A stretch of 64,000 nucleotides of DNA from Arcuatula senhousia. Its lineage: Eukaryota > Mollusca > Bivalvia > Mytilida > Mytilidae. Positions within the stretch are counted from its first letter, which is position 1; the number at the start of each line of letters is the position of its first letter. This document shows positions 39,701-42,589 of this stretch, piece after piece. The stretch lies in contig OZ020311.1 of NCBI GenBank assembly GCA_963971305.1, forward strand, positions 4,464,001 to 4,528,000, in the 5' to 3' direction. The notes beneath the pieces are model-generated. The model searched no databases. It was given only the letters and a program-made list of their open reading frames with translations, and was not told the origin of the DNA. Made by a program: the position numbers and the translations under genes.

Positions 39701-40364
39701 AAGTAAAGATTTTCTAAACAATTAAAGGGGGGACCCTTAAAATCAATGCCATTCATCCTATTATTGTATGAAACAAGTGAAAAATTTCACAGGATTTAAT
39801 TATCCAGGACAATAATTATTGTTTGAACAAACAAAAAAGTAAGAGTTTAATCTCATTAATCTATTTATGGTAAGGAACATCATTGTCAAATTTCATAGCA
39901 ATTGGATCACAAGAACTAAAGATGTTGTGCCAACACTTAAGTTAACAGAAAACAATGAACAAAATCAATACATTATATGATCGCAAAAATTTGTGGTTGC
40001 ATAAAACCAGGTATCAATTAGTGAATATGATACTGCAAAGCACACTTGCGATTACAGAAGCTTAGCTAGTGATTAAAAATATCTATCAGACTGAATGCAT
40101 ATTGTAAGACACAACAAACTTACAGCATTTGTACAGAAATACTTTCTTAAAAGTTCAAAGCACTGCTGGAGTAATAATAATTCACTTAGAAATCCAGTTT
40201 CTACATGTACACCACAATACATGTGTTGATCTGTTTGACTTTTTAAAATTTACCTCACACTTAAACCTAGGTTTATGTTTTGAACCAGTCTGGCTAAACT
40301 CATAACAAGGGGTGGCCTTCCTCTTTCCACACCAGGCATAAAGGAACTGCTTTACGTCTCCCAT
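374..40364 (-). CDS. DHX9: DHX9 / RNA helicase A (maleless), 30 coding exons, complete
   Basis: Spliced gene on the minus strand, read from 40364 down to 374. DHX9 is a nuclear DExH-box helicase that unwinds dsRNA, RNA:DNA hybrids and structured RNA with ATP. It acts in transcription, splicing, RNA export and R-loop control. I placed 30 exons by GT-AG borders and phase; they sum to 3855 bp (1284 aa plus stop, vertebrate protein about 1270). Seen in order: dsRBD1 (about 1-75), Gly-rich linker, dsRBD2 (about 165-255), PWSPPQ-NWNPW segment, Walker A GETGCGKT (410-417), DEIH (510-513), SAT (542-544), QRRGRAGR (762-769), HA2, OB fold, RGG tail. DEIH rather than DEAH is typical of DHX9. All exon joins keep frame with no stop, so the gene looks functional. 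The ATG directly follows an AG acceptor, implying a noncoding first exon upstream that I could not place. Confidence 0.97.
899..2362 (+). mobile_element. Tandem-repeat element, family A (Helentron/DINE-like)
   Basis: About seven degenerate monomers of roughly 150 bp with recurring 'ttgacaagaa', 'caaaatcggac', 'ttggcccctaatt' phrases, then a GAC-type microsatellite (2285-2318). A 5' box ATACGACCGCAA (919-930) is complementary to the 3' box TTGCGGTCGTAT (2349-2360), which also closes a 3' hairpin (CCGCAAA...TTTGCGG). Lies in DHX9 intron 29. No coding capacity. Confidence 0.75.
2899..3117. repeat. TACTGTG-type inverted-repeat element (MITE)
   Basis: Inverted arms containing 'gtgggtaccaattttcgtgg' and its complement with outer TAC(T/A)G...CAGTA ends. 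Same family as 13621-13817 and 17597-17799. The 'CGAAAATTG' arms are very common in bivalve genomes as far as I know. TA-flanked, so possibly Tc1/mariner-mobilised. Confidence 0.7.
3471..6837 (-). CDS. 1122-codon ORF in DHX9 intron 29: alternative last exon or nested gene
   Basis: Uninterrupted ORF on the DHX9 strand ending at TAA 3471-3473. I do not recognise a family. The N-terminal two thirds is Lys/Ser-rich and probably disordered, with basic clusters ([22 protein letters not shown]) like nuclear signals and one more conserved-looking stretch ([20 protein letters not shown]). The last third is about two dozen 10-14-residue repeats around Asn-Trp-Asn with Gln/Thr/Val/Lys spacers. It ends in a basic tail ([13 protein letters not shown]). 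An ATG at 6852-6854 is in frame but in poor context. Acceptors fit better: AATAG|TTTGCAG (exon from 6837, phase 2) and TTTGCAG|AGA (exon from 6830, phase 0), each matching a donor of exon 29. Spliced this way DHX9 would have about 2277 residues and lose its RGG tail. The alternative is a nested gene. A possible AATAAA lies at 2706-2711 on this strand. Confidence 0.7.
7267..8674. mobile_element. TTAA-flanked element with 17-bp TIR
   Basis: Ends are GGTAGATGGGGTGTCTA and its exact reverse complement, each bordered by TTAA (7263-7266 and 8675-8678). TTAA duplication is the piggyBac/Kolobok signature. No transposase inside; most of the interior is a nested tandem-repeat element (7398-8302). Confidence 0.75.
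7398..8302 (+). mobile_element. Tandem-repeat element, family B
   Basis: Begins 'aaggggttgcactaagtcgt', then about five 171-bp monomers ('cagaaaacaggaagtagatg', 'ccatccagtagaagccgaga'), a short GGACGGAC run, and ends 'cttacgagtgggggtataa'. The 5' box ATACCCCCACT is complementary to AGTGGGGGTAT at the end. Nested in the TTAA element at 7267-8674. Further copies at 19142-19543 and 28092-29475. Confidence 0.8.
8935..9090. repeat. Bivalve 'ggaaaccggagtacccc' repeat
   Basis: Contains 'gaggaaaccggagtaccccg' and 'cttgggcaggtaactgacaa', a dispersed repeat seen again in degraded form at 27050-27310. Probably a SINE or LINE-tail fragment; class not determined. Confidence 0.5.
9235..9435 (-). CDS. DHX9: DHX9 exon 29 (OB fold end, linker)
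   Basis: Residues 1089-1156: [20 protein letters not shown] and the linker ending [10 protein letters not shown]. Acceptor TTTCAG|GAT. Two overlapping donors exist: AATGT|GTAAGT (phase 2, consensus) and AAT|GTGTAA (phase 0, weak). Phase 2 joins exon 30. Either donor also has a matching-phase acceptor at the large ORF in the next intron. Confidence 0.93.
9669..9784 (-). CDS. DHX9: DHX9 exon 28 (OB fold)
   Basis: Residues 1051-1089: [20 protein letters not shown] then IFGSRNVG and the ...VLDSW end, strands 3-5 of the OB fold. Acceptor TTTTAG|ATT, donor GCTG|GTAGGT, phase 2. Confidence 0.96.
10595..10837 (+). mobile_element. Short tandem-repeat-type element (single monomer), TGTCCCCTGTCGC family
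   Basis: A 5' box TGTCCCCTGTCGC (10622-10634) is exactly complementary to GCGACAGGGGACA (10821-10833). Between them is one monomer ('caaaatttcatcaaaatcca', 'cagatgcacaaagacc'). Same layout as families A-H but with only one unit. It lies about 27 bases outside the DHX9 exon 27 donor. Confidence 0.65.
10864..11031 (-). CDS. DHX9: DHX9 exon 27 (OB fold)
   Basis: Residues 995-1050: [27 protein letters not shown] and SPFFIFGEK, the first strands of the OB fold that binds single-stranded RNA. Acceptor TTACAG|GTA, donor AAAAG|GTATTG, phase 0. Confidence 0.97.
11594..11692 (-). CDS. DHX9: DHX9 exon 26
   Basis: Residues 962-994, [20 protein letters not shown] then [11 protein letters not shown], linking HA2 to the OB fold. 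Acceptor TTTTAG|AGG, donor GTG|GTAGGT, phase 0. Confidence 0.95.
11940..12726. mobile_element. hAT-like element, TIR CAGACCTGTTTACCCC, 6-bp TSD TAGATT
   Basis: Exact 16-bp terminal inverted repeats beginning CAG, bordered by direct repeats TAGATT at 11934-11939 and 12727-12732. The 787-bp interior has no long ORF. The CAG...CTG end is hAT-like but the target duplication is 6, not 8, bp. Lies in DHX9 intron 25. Confidence 0.7.
13487..13571 (-). CDS. DHX9: DHX9 exon 25 (HA2 end)
   Basis: Residues 933-961: [20 protein letters not shown] then LRMTSEAK, end of the ratchet domain. Acceptor TTACAG|ATC, donor AAG|GTAGAA, phase 0. Confidence 0.96.
13621..13817. repeat. TACTGTG-type MITE
   Basis: Starts TACTGTGG and ends with ACAGTA, with inner arms 'accaatttttatgg' / 'catgaaaaccac'. 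Divergent member of the family at 2899-3117. Confidence 0.6.
14147..14314 (-). CDS. DHX9: DHX9 exon 24 (HA2)
   Basis: Residues 877-933: [19 protein letters not shown], then a [12 protein letters not shown] loop slightly longer than in vertebrates, then [20 protein letters not shown]. Acceptor TTTCAG|TGT, donor CCAG|GTAGAT, phase 2. Confidence 0.96.
14484..15579 (+). mobile_element. Tandem-repeat element, family C
   Basis: Starts with the hairpin GAGGCTCCCAGGAGCCTG and GCTCACCTTG; ends in the hairpin GCTCACATTGCC...GGCAAAGTGTGC. Interior has repeated 'ggcaataactcctacaacc', 'accaagtttcatttcatttg' and 'agaagaagatttttgaaaag' phrases. In DHX9 intron 23. Other copies at 19689-20675 and 28173-29321. 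Confidence 0.8.
15768..15872 (+). mobile_element. Short element, family D
   Basis: About 105 bp: 'caagaatatgtctaacagaa', ATGCCCCATCTTGC near the start and 'atagatagggcata' at the end, separated by 'gacagatgaacgaaccca'. Copies at 19546-19688 and 22727-22862, fragments at 30236-30345 and 45968-46085. Confidence 0.65.
15935..16046 (-). CDS. DHX9: DHX9 exon 23 (HA2)
   Basis: Residues 840-877, [20 protein letters not shown] then [14 protein letters not shown], the core of HA2 (ratchet domain). Acceptor TATTAG|AGA, donor TCTA|GTAAGT, phase 2. Confidence 0.97.
16299..16405. repeat. Short dispersed repeat ('gaaggctgcttgct' family)
   Basis: Shares 'attgaaggctgctNgct...tctattgtgg...attccacatttcatta' with 21982-22075, 30655-30742 and 33714-33815. 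About 100 bp, SINE-sized, class unknown. Confidence 0.5.
16489..16649 (-). CDS. DHX9: DHX9 exon 22 (winged helix / HA2 start)
   Basis: Residues 786-840: [36 protein letters not shown] and [11 protein letters not shown], the winged-helix and start of HA2. Acceptor TTACAG|ACT, donor AAAG|GTAGTT, phase 1. Confidence 0.97.
16858..17095 (-). pseudogene. Decayed tandem copies of DHX9 exon 21
   Basis: The intron after exon 21 contains a degenerate copy of the exon. About 16925-17030 encodes [18 protein letters not shown], so two motif VI residues are altered, and it ends in a stop. Further pieces of the middle of the exon recur at about 17030-17095 and 16858-16890. No intact acceptor is seen, so these are most likely dead copies. 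Confidence 0.8.
17238..17390 (-). CDS. DHX9: DHX9 exon 21 (motif VI)
   Basis: Residues 735-786, including [20 protein letters not shown] with the motif VI arginine fingers and [12 protein letters not shown]. Acceptor TTACAG|AGC, donor AAAA|GTAAGT, phase 2. A decayed copy lies in the next intron. Confidence 0.97.
17597..17799. repeat. TACTGTG-type MITE
   Basis: TACTGTAAAAGTAC...ATACTTTCACAGTA with arms 'gtatcaattttcgtgg' and 'ccacgaaaattggaac'. Best preserved member of this family in the window, in DHX9 intron 20. Confidence 0.7.
17907..17980 (-). CDS. DHX9: DHX9 exon 20 (motif V)
   Basis: Residues 711-735, [20 protein letters not shown], motif V contacting RNA and ATP. Acceptor TTCCAG|ATT, donor TGCAA|GTAAGA, phase 2. 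Confidence 0.97.
18226..18320 (-). CDS. DHX9: DHX9 exon 19
   Basis: Residues 679-710, [20 protein letters not shown], the RecA2 strand-helix before motif V. Acceptor CAACAG|GAG, donor AAG|GTGAGT, phase 0. A tandem-repeat element begins about 58 bases into the upstream intron, leaving little unique sequence for branch point and pyrimidine tract. Confidence 0.97.
18378..19130 (+). mobile_element. Tandem-repeat element, family E
   Basis: 5' box ATGTCTTCCCCCA and 3' box GTGGGGGAGACAT are complementary, the latter part of a hairpin. Four monomers of about 171 bp ('ataccaagtttcattgaatt', 'cagaggagttgcgctgacaa') are followed by an ACGGACAGACGG microsatellite. The monomer is homologous to that of family H although the ends differ. 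Confidence 0.8.
19142..19543 (+). mobile_element. Tandem-repeat element, family B (short copy)
   Basis: Same head and tail as 7398-8302 but only two monomers. Lies directly after the family E element and before a family D element, so three elements are stacked in one intron. Confidence 0.75.
19546..19688 (+). mobile_element. Short element, family D
   Basis: 'caagaatatgtccaacagaa' start, 'atgatgcctcac' and a closing 'ggtgggggataaaa'. Diverged ends. Confidence 0.5.
19689..20675 (+). mobile_element. Tandem-repeat element, family C
   Basis: GAGGCTCCCAGGAGCCTG head and 'ctcacatggcctttggccaa' tail hairpin. Monomers of about 170 bp with 'gcaagcaacagcttttcttt'. Contains a GACGACAGACGACAGA microsatellite before the tail. 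Confidence 0.75.
20873..20987 (-). CDS. DHX9: DHX9 exon 18 (motif IV)
   Basis: Residues 641-679: [20 protein letters not shown] then [13 protein letters not shown], motif IV of RecA2. Acceptor TTGTAG|GCC, donor TTTG|GTAAGA, phase 1. Confidence 0.97.
21523..21742. repeat. TACCGTATAGC MITE
   Basis: 220 bp with inverted ends TACCGTATAGCGGGAAATTT / AATTACCTGCTATACGGTA and repeated 'tcgcgaaaat'-like internal words. TA-flanked. 22 bases beyond the exon 17 donor. A degraded relative lies at 22135-22345 (complementary 'gggaaatttttgcc' and 'cgcgacaatttccc'). Confidence 0.7.
21767..21865 (-). CDS. DHX9: DHX9 exon 17
   Basis: Residues 608-640, [18 protein letters not shown] and [12 protein letters not shown], entering RecA2. 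Acceptor AACAG|GAA, donor GAG|GTAAGT, phase 0. Confidence 0.95.
22366..22475 (-). CDS. DHX9: DHX9 exon 16 (charged loop)
   Basis: Residues 571-607. [16 protein letters not shown] is followed by a Lys/Asp-rich loop ([10 protein letters not shown]) also found in vertebrate DHX9, then an acidic stretch. Acceptor TTATAG|AGT, donor GAG|GTGGGT, phase 0. Confidence 0.95.
22727..22862 (+). mobile_element. Short element, family D
   Basis: 'caagaatatgtctaatggac', ATGCCCCATCTTGC at the start and GCAGATGGGGCAT at the end are complementary. A 'gacagacggactaacagaca' run lies in the middle. Confidence 0.7.
22962..23118 (-). CDS. DHX9: DHX9 exon 15 (motif III)
   Basis: Residues 519-571: [12 protein letters not shown], the SAT motif ([11 protein letters not shown]) that couples ATP hydrolysis to unwinding, and VYGRTHPVQ closing RecA1. 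Acceptor TTGTAG|ACT, donor CAAG|GTATGT, phase 1. Confidence 0.97.
23305..23387 (-). CDS. DHX9: DHX9 exon 14 (DEIH box, motif II)
   Basis: Residues 491-518, [19 protein letters not shown] followed by [12 protein letters not shown] coordinates Mg-ATP and Ile in place of Ala is characteristic of DHX9. Acceptor TATCAG|GAA, donor AAT|GTAATG, phase 0. Confidence 0.97.
23608..24024. repeat. Foldback element with about 150-bp arms
   Basis: The arm 'tatactcaaattcagaatag' through 'aggtcagtgaagttggt' recurs inverted to end at 24024. Arms include 'tgacaccaacaggtttgcca'. The core holds a second inverted pair ('caggtagaaatttaaatgga'). A decayed fragment of the family is at 34660-34740. No ORF. Confidence 0.75.
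24259..25445. mobile_element. hAT-like element, TIR CAGGGTGTCAAG, 6-bp TSD CAATAT
   Basis: Exact inverted ends CAGGGTGTCAAG / CTTGACACCCTG with CAATAT on both sides (24253-24258, 25446-25451). Subterminal zones repeat 'atagggaaaatataggg'. 1187 bp, no transposase ORF. It split a decayed copy of DHX9 exon 13. Confidence 0.75.
25446..25609 (-). pseudogene. Partial tandem copies of DHX9 exon 13
   Basis: Immediately 3' of exon 13 the intron repeats it. Copy two (about 25520-25609) still encodes [20 protein letters not shown] and ends at a GTAGGT donor, but lacks the first half of the exon and has no good acceptor. A third, weaker copy begins near 25500 and continues beyond a 1.19-kb transposon at 24224-24258. 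The copies sit head to tail with about 115-bp spacing. Confidence 0.8.
25631..25772 (-). CDS. DHX9: DHX9 exon 13 (motif Ia)
   Basis: Residues 444-491: [14 protein letters not shown] (motif Ia), then GYSVRFES and CTVG. Acceptor TTTTAG|CCA, donor GTCG|GTGAGT, phase 1. Partial copies of this exon follow in the downstream intron. Confidence 0.97.
25893..26610 (+). mobile_element. Tandem-repeat element, family F
   Basis: Head 'atgtgtctatgagccacagg', about five monomers of 140-145 bp ('tatggaccttaaccaagaac', 'aggtcacagtgacct'), a GGACGGACATACAGAC run, tail hairpin ending GGTCGGGCCATAA. Second copy at 44511-45582. Confidence 0.8.
27345..27416 (-). CDS. DHX9: DHX9 exon 12
   Basis: Residues 420-443, [20 protein letters not shown] and the TQ that begins motif Ia (TQPRR, completed by exon 13). 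Acceptor TTATAG|GTT, donor CAG|GTAGGT, phase 0. Confidence 0.96.
27592..27925. mobile_element. TTAA-flanked inverted-repeat element
   Basis: TTAAGGTGGTGGCACACTGA at the left and 'cgatgtgccaccctattaa' at the right are imperfect inverted repeats with TTAA outside. Small, no ORF. Confidence 0.5.
28092..29475 (+). mobile_element. Family B element interrupted by a family C element
   Basis: Family B head at 28092-28171 and family B tail at 29323-29475 ('gattgcaatatagcccc') flank a complete family C element (28173-29321). The split falls inside the 'gactgacctggaaagaggag' phrase of family B, which fixes the order of events. The tail stops about 11 bases from the exon 11 donor. Confidence 0.8.
28173..29321 (+). 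mobile_element. Tandem-repeat element, family C (nested)
   Basis: GAGGCTCCCAGGAGCCTG head, two long monomers of roughly 480 bp, (ACGGACG)n microsatellite at 29243-29272, tail hairpin GCTCACATTGCC...GGCAAGGTGAGC. No target duplication is evident at its junctions. Confidence 0.8.
29487..29606 (-). CDS. DHX9: DHX9 exon 11 (Walker A, motif I)
   Basis: Residues 380-419: the RRQLPV start of RecA1 and the P-loop [10 protein letters not shown] that binds ATP phosphates. Acceptor CTACAG|ATG, donor CAG|GTGATT, phase 0. The 3' end of a repeat element lies only about 11 bases beyond the donor. Confidence 0.97.
29931..30142. repeat. TA-flanked MITE with iterated TTCACATGAA
   Basis: Ends CACAGGCAAATTT and AAATTTGCCTCTG are imperfect inverted repeats bordered by TA (29929-29930, 30143-30144), so Tc1/mariner-like. 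The interior contains many copies of the palindromic word TTCACATGAA / TTCATGTGAA. Confidence 0.65.
30752..30829 (-). CDS. DHX9: DHX9 exon 10
   Basis: Residues 354-379, [21 protein letters not shown], the helix leading into the first RecA domain. Acceptor CAATAG|GCC, donor AAAAG|GTTTGT, phase 0. Confidence 0.94.
31429..31593 (-). CDS. DHX9: DHX9 exon 9 (NWNPW segment)
   Basis: Residues 299-353. Contains [20 protein letters not shown] and IDEGPLA, which are diagnostic of DHX9 and pack against the helicase core. Acceptor TTTTAG|CCT, donor ACA|GTAAGA, phase 0. Confidence 0.96.
32100..32310. repeat. TACTGTA...GGGGTAATTTTC MITE
   Basis: Left 'tactgtaaaaggggtaattt' and right 'attatcccctttgtacagta' are inverted. 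211 bp, TA borders. In DHX9 intron 8. Confidence 0.7.
32356..32445 (-). CDS. DHX9: DHX9 exon 8 (linker to helicase core)
   Basis: Residues 269-298, a charged helix ([20 protein letters not shown]). It corresponds to the segment after dsRBD2 and before the NWNPW motif. Acceptor TTTCAG|CTG, donor AAG|GTCAGT, phase 0 at both ends. Confidence 0.9.
33002..33198. mobile_element. GC-rich 197-bp insertion with 12-bp TSD
   Basis: Bordered by exact direct repeats CATAAGGCACAT (about 32990-33001 and 33199-33210). The insert is much more GC-rich than its surroundings and can form two hairpins: one around 'ggtcttcc...ggaagac' and one around 'ctttcccctagtcgcgac'. No poly-A, no terminal inverted repeat, and no tRNA or 5S promoter box that I could identify. 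Class unknown. Confidence 0.6.
33271..33407 (-). CDS. DHX9: DHX9 exon 7 (dsRBD2 end)
   Basis: Residues 223-268. Contains [20 protein letters not shown], the C-terminal RNA-binding helix of dsRBD2, then the TKKKDQE segment also present in vertebrate DHX9. Acceptor TTCTAG|ACA, donor AAAAG|GTAGGT, phase 0. Confidence 0.96.
33830..33976. repeat. Near-perfect hairpin MITE (GGCCCCAGTTTCATAAAAC)
   Basis: Two inverted arms of about 48 bp, each containing ATCTCAAATTTGAGAT, separated by about 50 bp. Ends GGCCCC/GGGGCC. Harbinger-like ends are possible, but no clear 3-bp target duplication was established. Confidence 0.7.
34228..34274 (-). CDS. DHX9: DHX9 exon 6 (dsRBD2, 47-bp micro-exon)
   Basis: Residues 207-223, [16 protein letters not shown], the beta strands of dsRBD2. 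Acceptor TTTGTAG|GAG joins exon 5 in phase 2; donor CAAT|GTAAGT, phase 1. The smallest coding exon of the gene. Confidence 0.95.
34755..35033. repeat. hAT-like MITE, TIR CAGGGTTCCCAC
   Basis: Ends CAGGGTTCCCAC / GTGGGAACCCTG. Interior carries 'catgacttttcaagg'-type repeats typical of short hAT derivatives. Flanks AAACCA and ATACCA suggest a 6-bp target duplication with one change. Confidence 0.65.
35305..35357 (-). other. Candidate cassette exon between DHX9 exons 5 and 6
   Basis: A 53-bp stretch with a reasonable acceptor (GTCGCAG|CAT) and donor (ACAG|GTTAGT). Its length is not a multiple of three. Included after exon 5 (phase 2) it gives a TAA after seven codons. It is not part of known DHX9 and may be a chance pairing of splice-like sites. 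Confidence 0.25.
35521..36310 (+). mobile_element. Tandem-repeat element, family G
   Basis: 5' box TGTCTCGCCTGC and 3' box GCAGGCGAGACA are exact complements. Four monomers of about 178 bp ('cagatgcctagctattatac', 'cacggcatggtgacagttgc'), a CGCCGTCGC microsatellite at 36222-36258, and a terminal hairpin. In DHX9 intron 5. Second copy at 56337-57126. Confidence 0.8.
37080..37219 (-). CDS. DHX9: DHX9 exon 5 (dsRBD2 start)
   Basis: Residues 161-207. Contains [16 protein letters not shown] and YQMVGPDHN, the conserved opening of dsRBD2. Acceptor AAATAG|TCA, donor AATAG|GTAAAA, phase 2. Confidence 0.96.
37679..37803 (-). CDS. DHX9: DHX9 exon 4 (linker, pre-dsRBD2)
   Basis: Residues 119-160: Gly-rich start, then an acidic/proline stretch and a charged helix ([12 protein letters not shown]). 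This matches the variable linker before dsRBD2. Acceptor TCGTAG|GTG in phase 1 completes a Gly codon; donor GAA|GTAAGA, phase 0. Confidence 0.92.
37985..38655 (-). pseudogene. Tandem copies of DHX9 exon 3
   Basis: Five to six imperfect repeats of exon 3, each 111-125 bp, following the functional copy in the transcript direction. GTAAGT donor copies sit at 38536-38541, 38411-38416, 38300-38305 and 38186-38191. Copies abut head to tail, so only about 11 bases (GTAAGTCATAG) separate one donor from the next CTCC start. Reading straight through meets an in-frame TAG. They could be decayed copies or alternative exons skipped over by splicing. Confidence 0.75.
38656..38758 (-). CDS. DHX9: DHX9 exon 3 (linker between the dsRBDs)
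   Basis: Residues 85-119, a low-complexity linker rich in Gly, Pro and acidic residues. Acceptor ATTTTAG|CTC, donor CTAG|GTAAGT (phase 1). This copy joins in phase to exon 4. Several further copies of the same exon with their own GTAAGT donors lie immediately downstream (37985-38655), so which copy or copies are used is uncertain. Confidence 0.85.
39213..39353 (-). CDS. DHX9: DHX9 exon 2 (dsRBD1 second half)
   Basis: Residues 38-84. Contains the dsRBD signature [17 protein letters not shown], the KKxAxxxxA helix that grips dsRNA. Acceptor TTTGCAG|GTC, donor GGA|GTAAGT, phase 0 at both ends. Confidence 0.96.
39720..40015 (+). repeat. Degraded family A fragment
   Basis: Shares 'ttcatagcaattggat', 'aactaaagNtNttgtg' and a closing 'atgatcgcaaaaatttgtgg' hairpin with the right end of the element at 899-2362. 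Truncated at its 5' side. Confidence 0.55.
40254..40364 (-). CDS. DHX9: DHX9 exon 1 (start codon, dsRBD1 first half)
   Basis: Encodes residues 1-37, beginning [16 protein letters not shown], near-identical to the start of animal DHX9. It forms helix 1 and the first strand of dsRBD1. The donor is GAG|GTAAAT, phase 0. The bases before the ATG read TTTGTAG, a splice acceptor, so the 5' UTR is split or this start is reached by splicing. Confidence 0.96.
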
Positions 40365-40368
40365 CTAC

Positions 40369-40585
40369 AAATAGCAACATGTTCACATAATCAGCATCAT
40401 GTTCACATATGATAATCAGCATCATGTTCACATATGATAATCAGCATCATGTTCACATATGATAATCAGCAACATGTTCACATAATCAGCATCATGTTCA
40501 CATAATCAGCAACATGTTCACATAATCAGCAACATGTTCACATAATCAGCAACATGTTCACATAATCAGCATCATGTTCATGTAC
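40369..40585. repeat. 20/25-bp minisatellite beside the DHX9 start codon
   Basis: About ten head-to-tail units 'cagcaacatgttcacataat' (20 bp) or a 25-bp variant with an extra 'atgat'. Begins 5 bases outside the putative acceptor before the DHX9 ATG, so the intron's 3' end consists of this repeat. Confidence 0.85.
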
Positions 40586-40698
40586 AATTCAAAATTTTTG
40601 ATGTGTTTTTTTTTTCTGCATCATATACATGTACATTGTTACTGCTAATAAAGAATTATAATCCCCCTGTTTATATTGGTACTCCTTAATGAAATTAG

Positions 40699-41747
40699 GT
40701 AAACTACAACTTAATCCCTCTATTGAAATTTGCAACAATGGAAGATGATTACCGTGATCAGTTAAATTGACATCTATACAGAGGAGATTAACTTGTTATG
40801 GGTATGAATTTTTTTGCTTGAAGGAAAAAAACTCCTTCACTAAGGAAAAAAACTCCTACACTGTAGGAAGAAAACTCCTACTCTGAAGGAAGAAAACTCC
40901 AACATCAAAGATGGTAATATGACCATCAATTTGATCGTTTTTTACTTTTCAAATCAAAACCTGTTTAATATAATGTTACACTAAGGACAAAATCTTTTTA
41001 CTTATGCATCATTTACATTTTACACCATCAAAGACCATACCATTTGATTCACATAGAATTGAAAATACATGTATAACATGAAGCAAATATGGAAACCGCT
41101 TCTGCTCATATTTTATTTCCCGTAATGGGAAATTTCAATCCTGATATGTGATATTGGCAAACACTTTTTTTCGGAAATGGAATATTTGATAAAAGATTGG
41201 GGGGGGATATTGGTACCCCTTCTAAAGGAGCCCAAAAACTATATATACAGATAGACACTTAAACAGTCAATGTAATCTAAAGTCATTCAACAGTATACTT
41301 TCGATAAGAATGACCTCGTTTATGACTAAAAATGTATAAGAAATCTGAAAAATCAGTAATATCAGATATTTCAGATATATCTGAGGACAAACTATGATGA
41401 ATAGAGTTGTAAAAACCATAAAAAAAATGATTATTAAAGCATTTCATAAAAAAAATATTTTTAATATGCTAAAAGTACTCTGATATAGAAAATAGTTTTT
41501 AATAACAAGTATTTCCTAAAAAAAACATGTAACCTACTACAGGTAGTCTGTAGAGCATTTCATTAGTTCAGTTCGTACTATTCAATTTCTACAGGTACAT
41601 TTTTCAAACAGGTAAAATTTTCATACAGGTAAATTTCTCTTTCCTAAAACAAGATAATCTTGTTTGTATAGCTGTTACTTTAACTGATCAAAGAGATCAA
41701 GTTCCATTGTTGCAAATTTCAACAGAGAGATTATTTTCAAGTTTACC
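40699..41747. mobile_element. 1.05-kb element with about 85-bp imperfect inverted ends
   Basis: Left arm from GGTAAACT, including 'gaaatttgcaacaatgga' and 'tgatcagttaa', recurs inverted to end at AGTTTACC (41747). Interior has four 'aaggaagaaaactcct' units (40819-40900) and no ORF. Superfamily unknown. Confidence 0.65.
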
Positions 41748-42589
41748 AGAGTTCACCGGGGTCATGCAACCCAAGGTTGTGGATTGTTAGACTTTACTTG
41801 CTATAAAACTGTATTTACTACTGACATTGTAAACAATTTGAATTAAAGCCATTATTCTACAAAACATTGTAAATGCATACATTTGTACATGTGTTTAAAT
41901 AATACTTTTTTTTTCAAAAACAGGAATAAAATGAATTCAGGGTAAAAACTGGCTTTACAACATAAGATTAAACAACATGAGCTACATGTCAAAATTGGGG
42001 GAAAACATTTTTCTGATACCTATTCACAAAAATTTAAGATAAGCAGGATCTTAACAAATTGGGAATTTTGGGGAAAATTTATCTCAATAGAATTGGGGAT
42101 AAGGTCTTAATCAGGAGTATCTCAAAAGAGGAACAAAAGACTTGCACTTAAGATACATTACTCAACACTGCAGATGACACCCAAAACACAAGCAGCTTTG
42201 TGTAATAAAAGAAACAGAGATTTGAATCAACCAACATTTAATTAACAGTTATTATTATCATTGTGTCCTGACTGAAAATAAACCTATTTGGAAATGAAAG
42301 AACCTTAGTGAGCACGCTCACATACCCCATGCGTGCCGCTAATGGACTATCAATGTTATCCTTGAGGAATTAGTATCAAGCTACAGGAATCAAAAATATT
42401 GAATGATTGTAAAAGTGAATGTGCAAGTATTTGAATATCATCACAAAGTTATGTCAAATTTCTTAGTCCAAAGGGTCATAATTCCGACAAAAATTTGGGG
42501 ATAAAAAATTCCTTGTTATATGCACAACTTCATATCGTGTACTTCTTGCATACTAAGTTTCATTAAATTCTGTTAAGTAGTTTAAAGGG

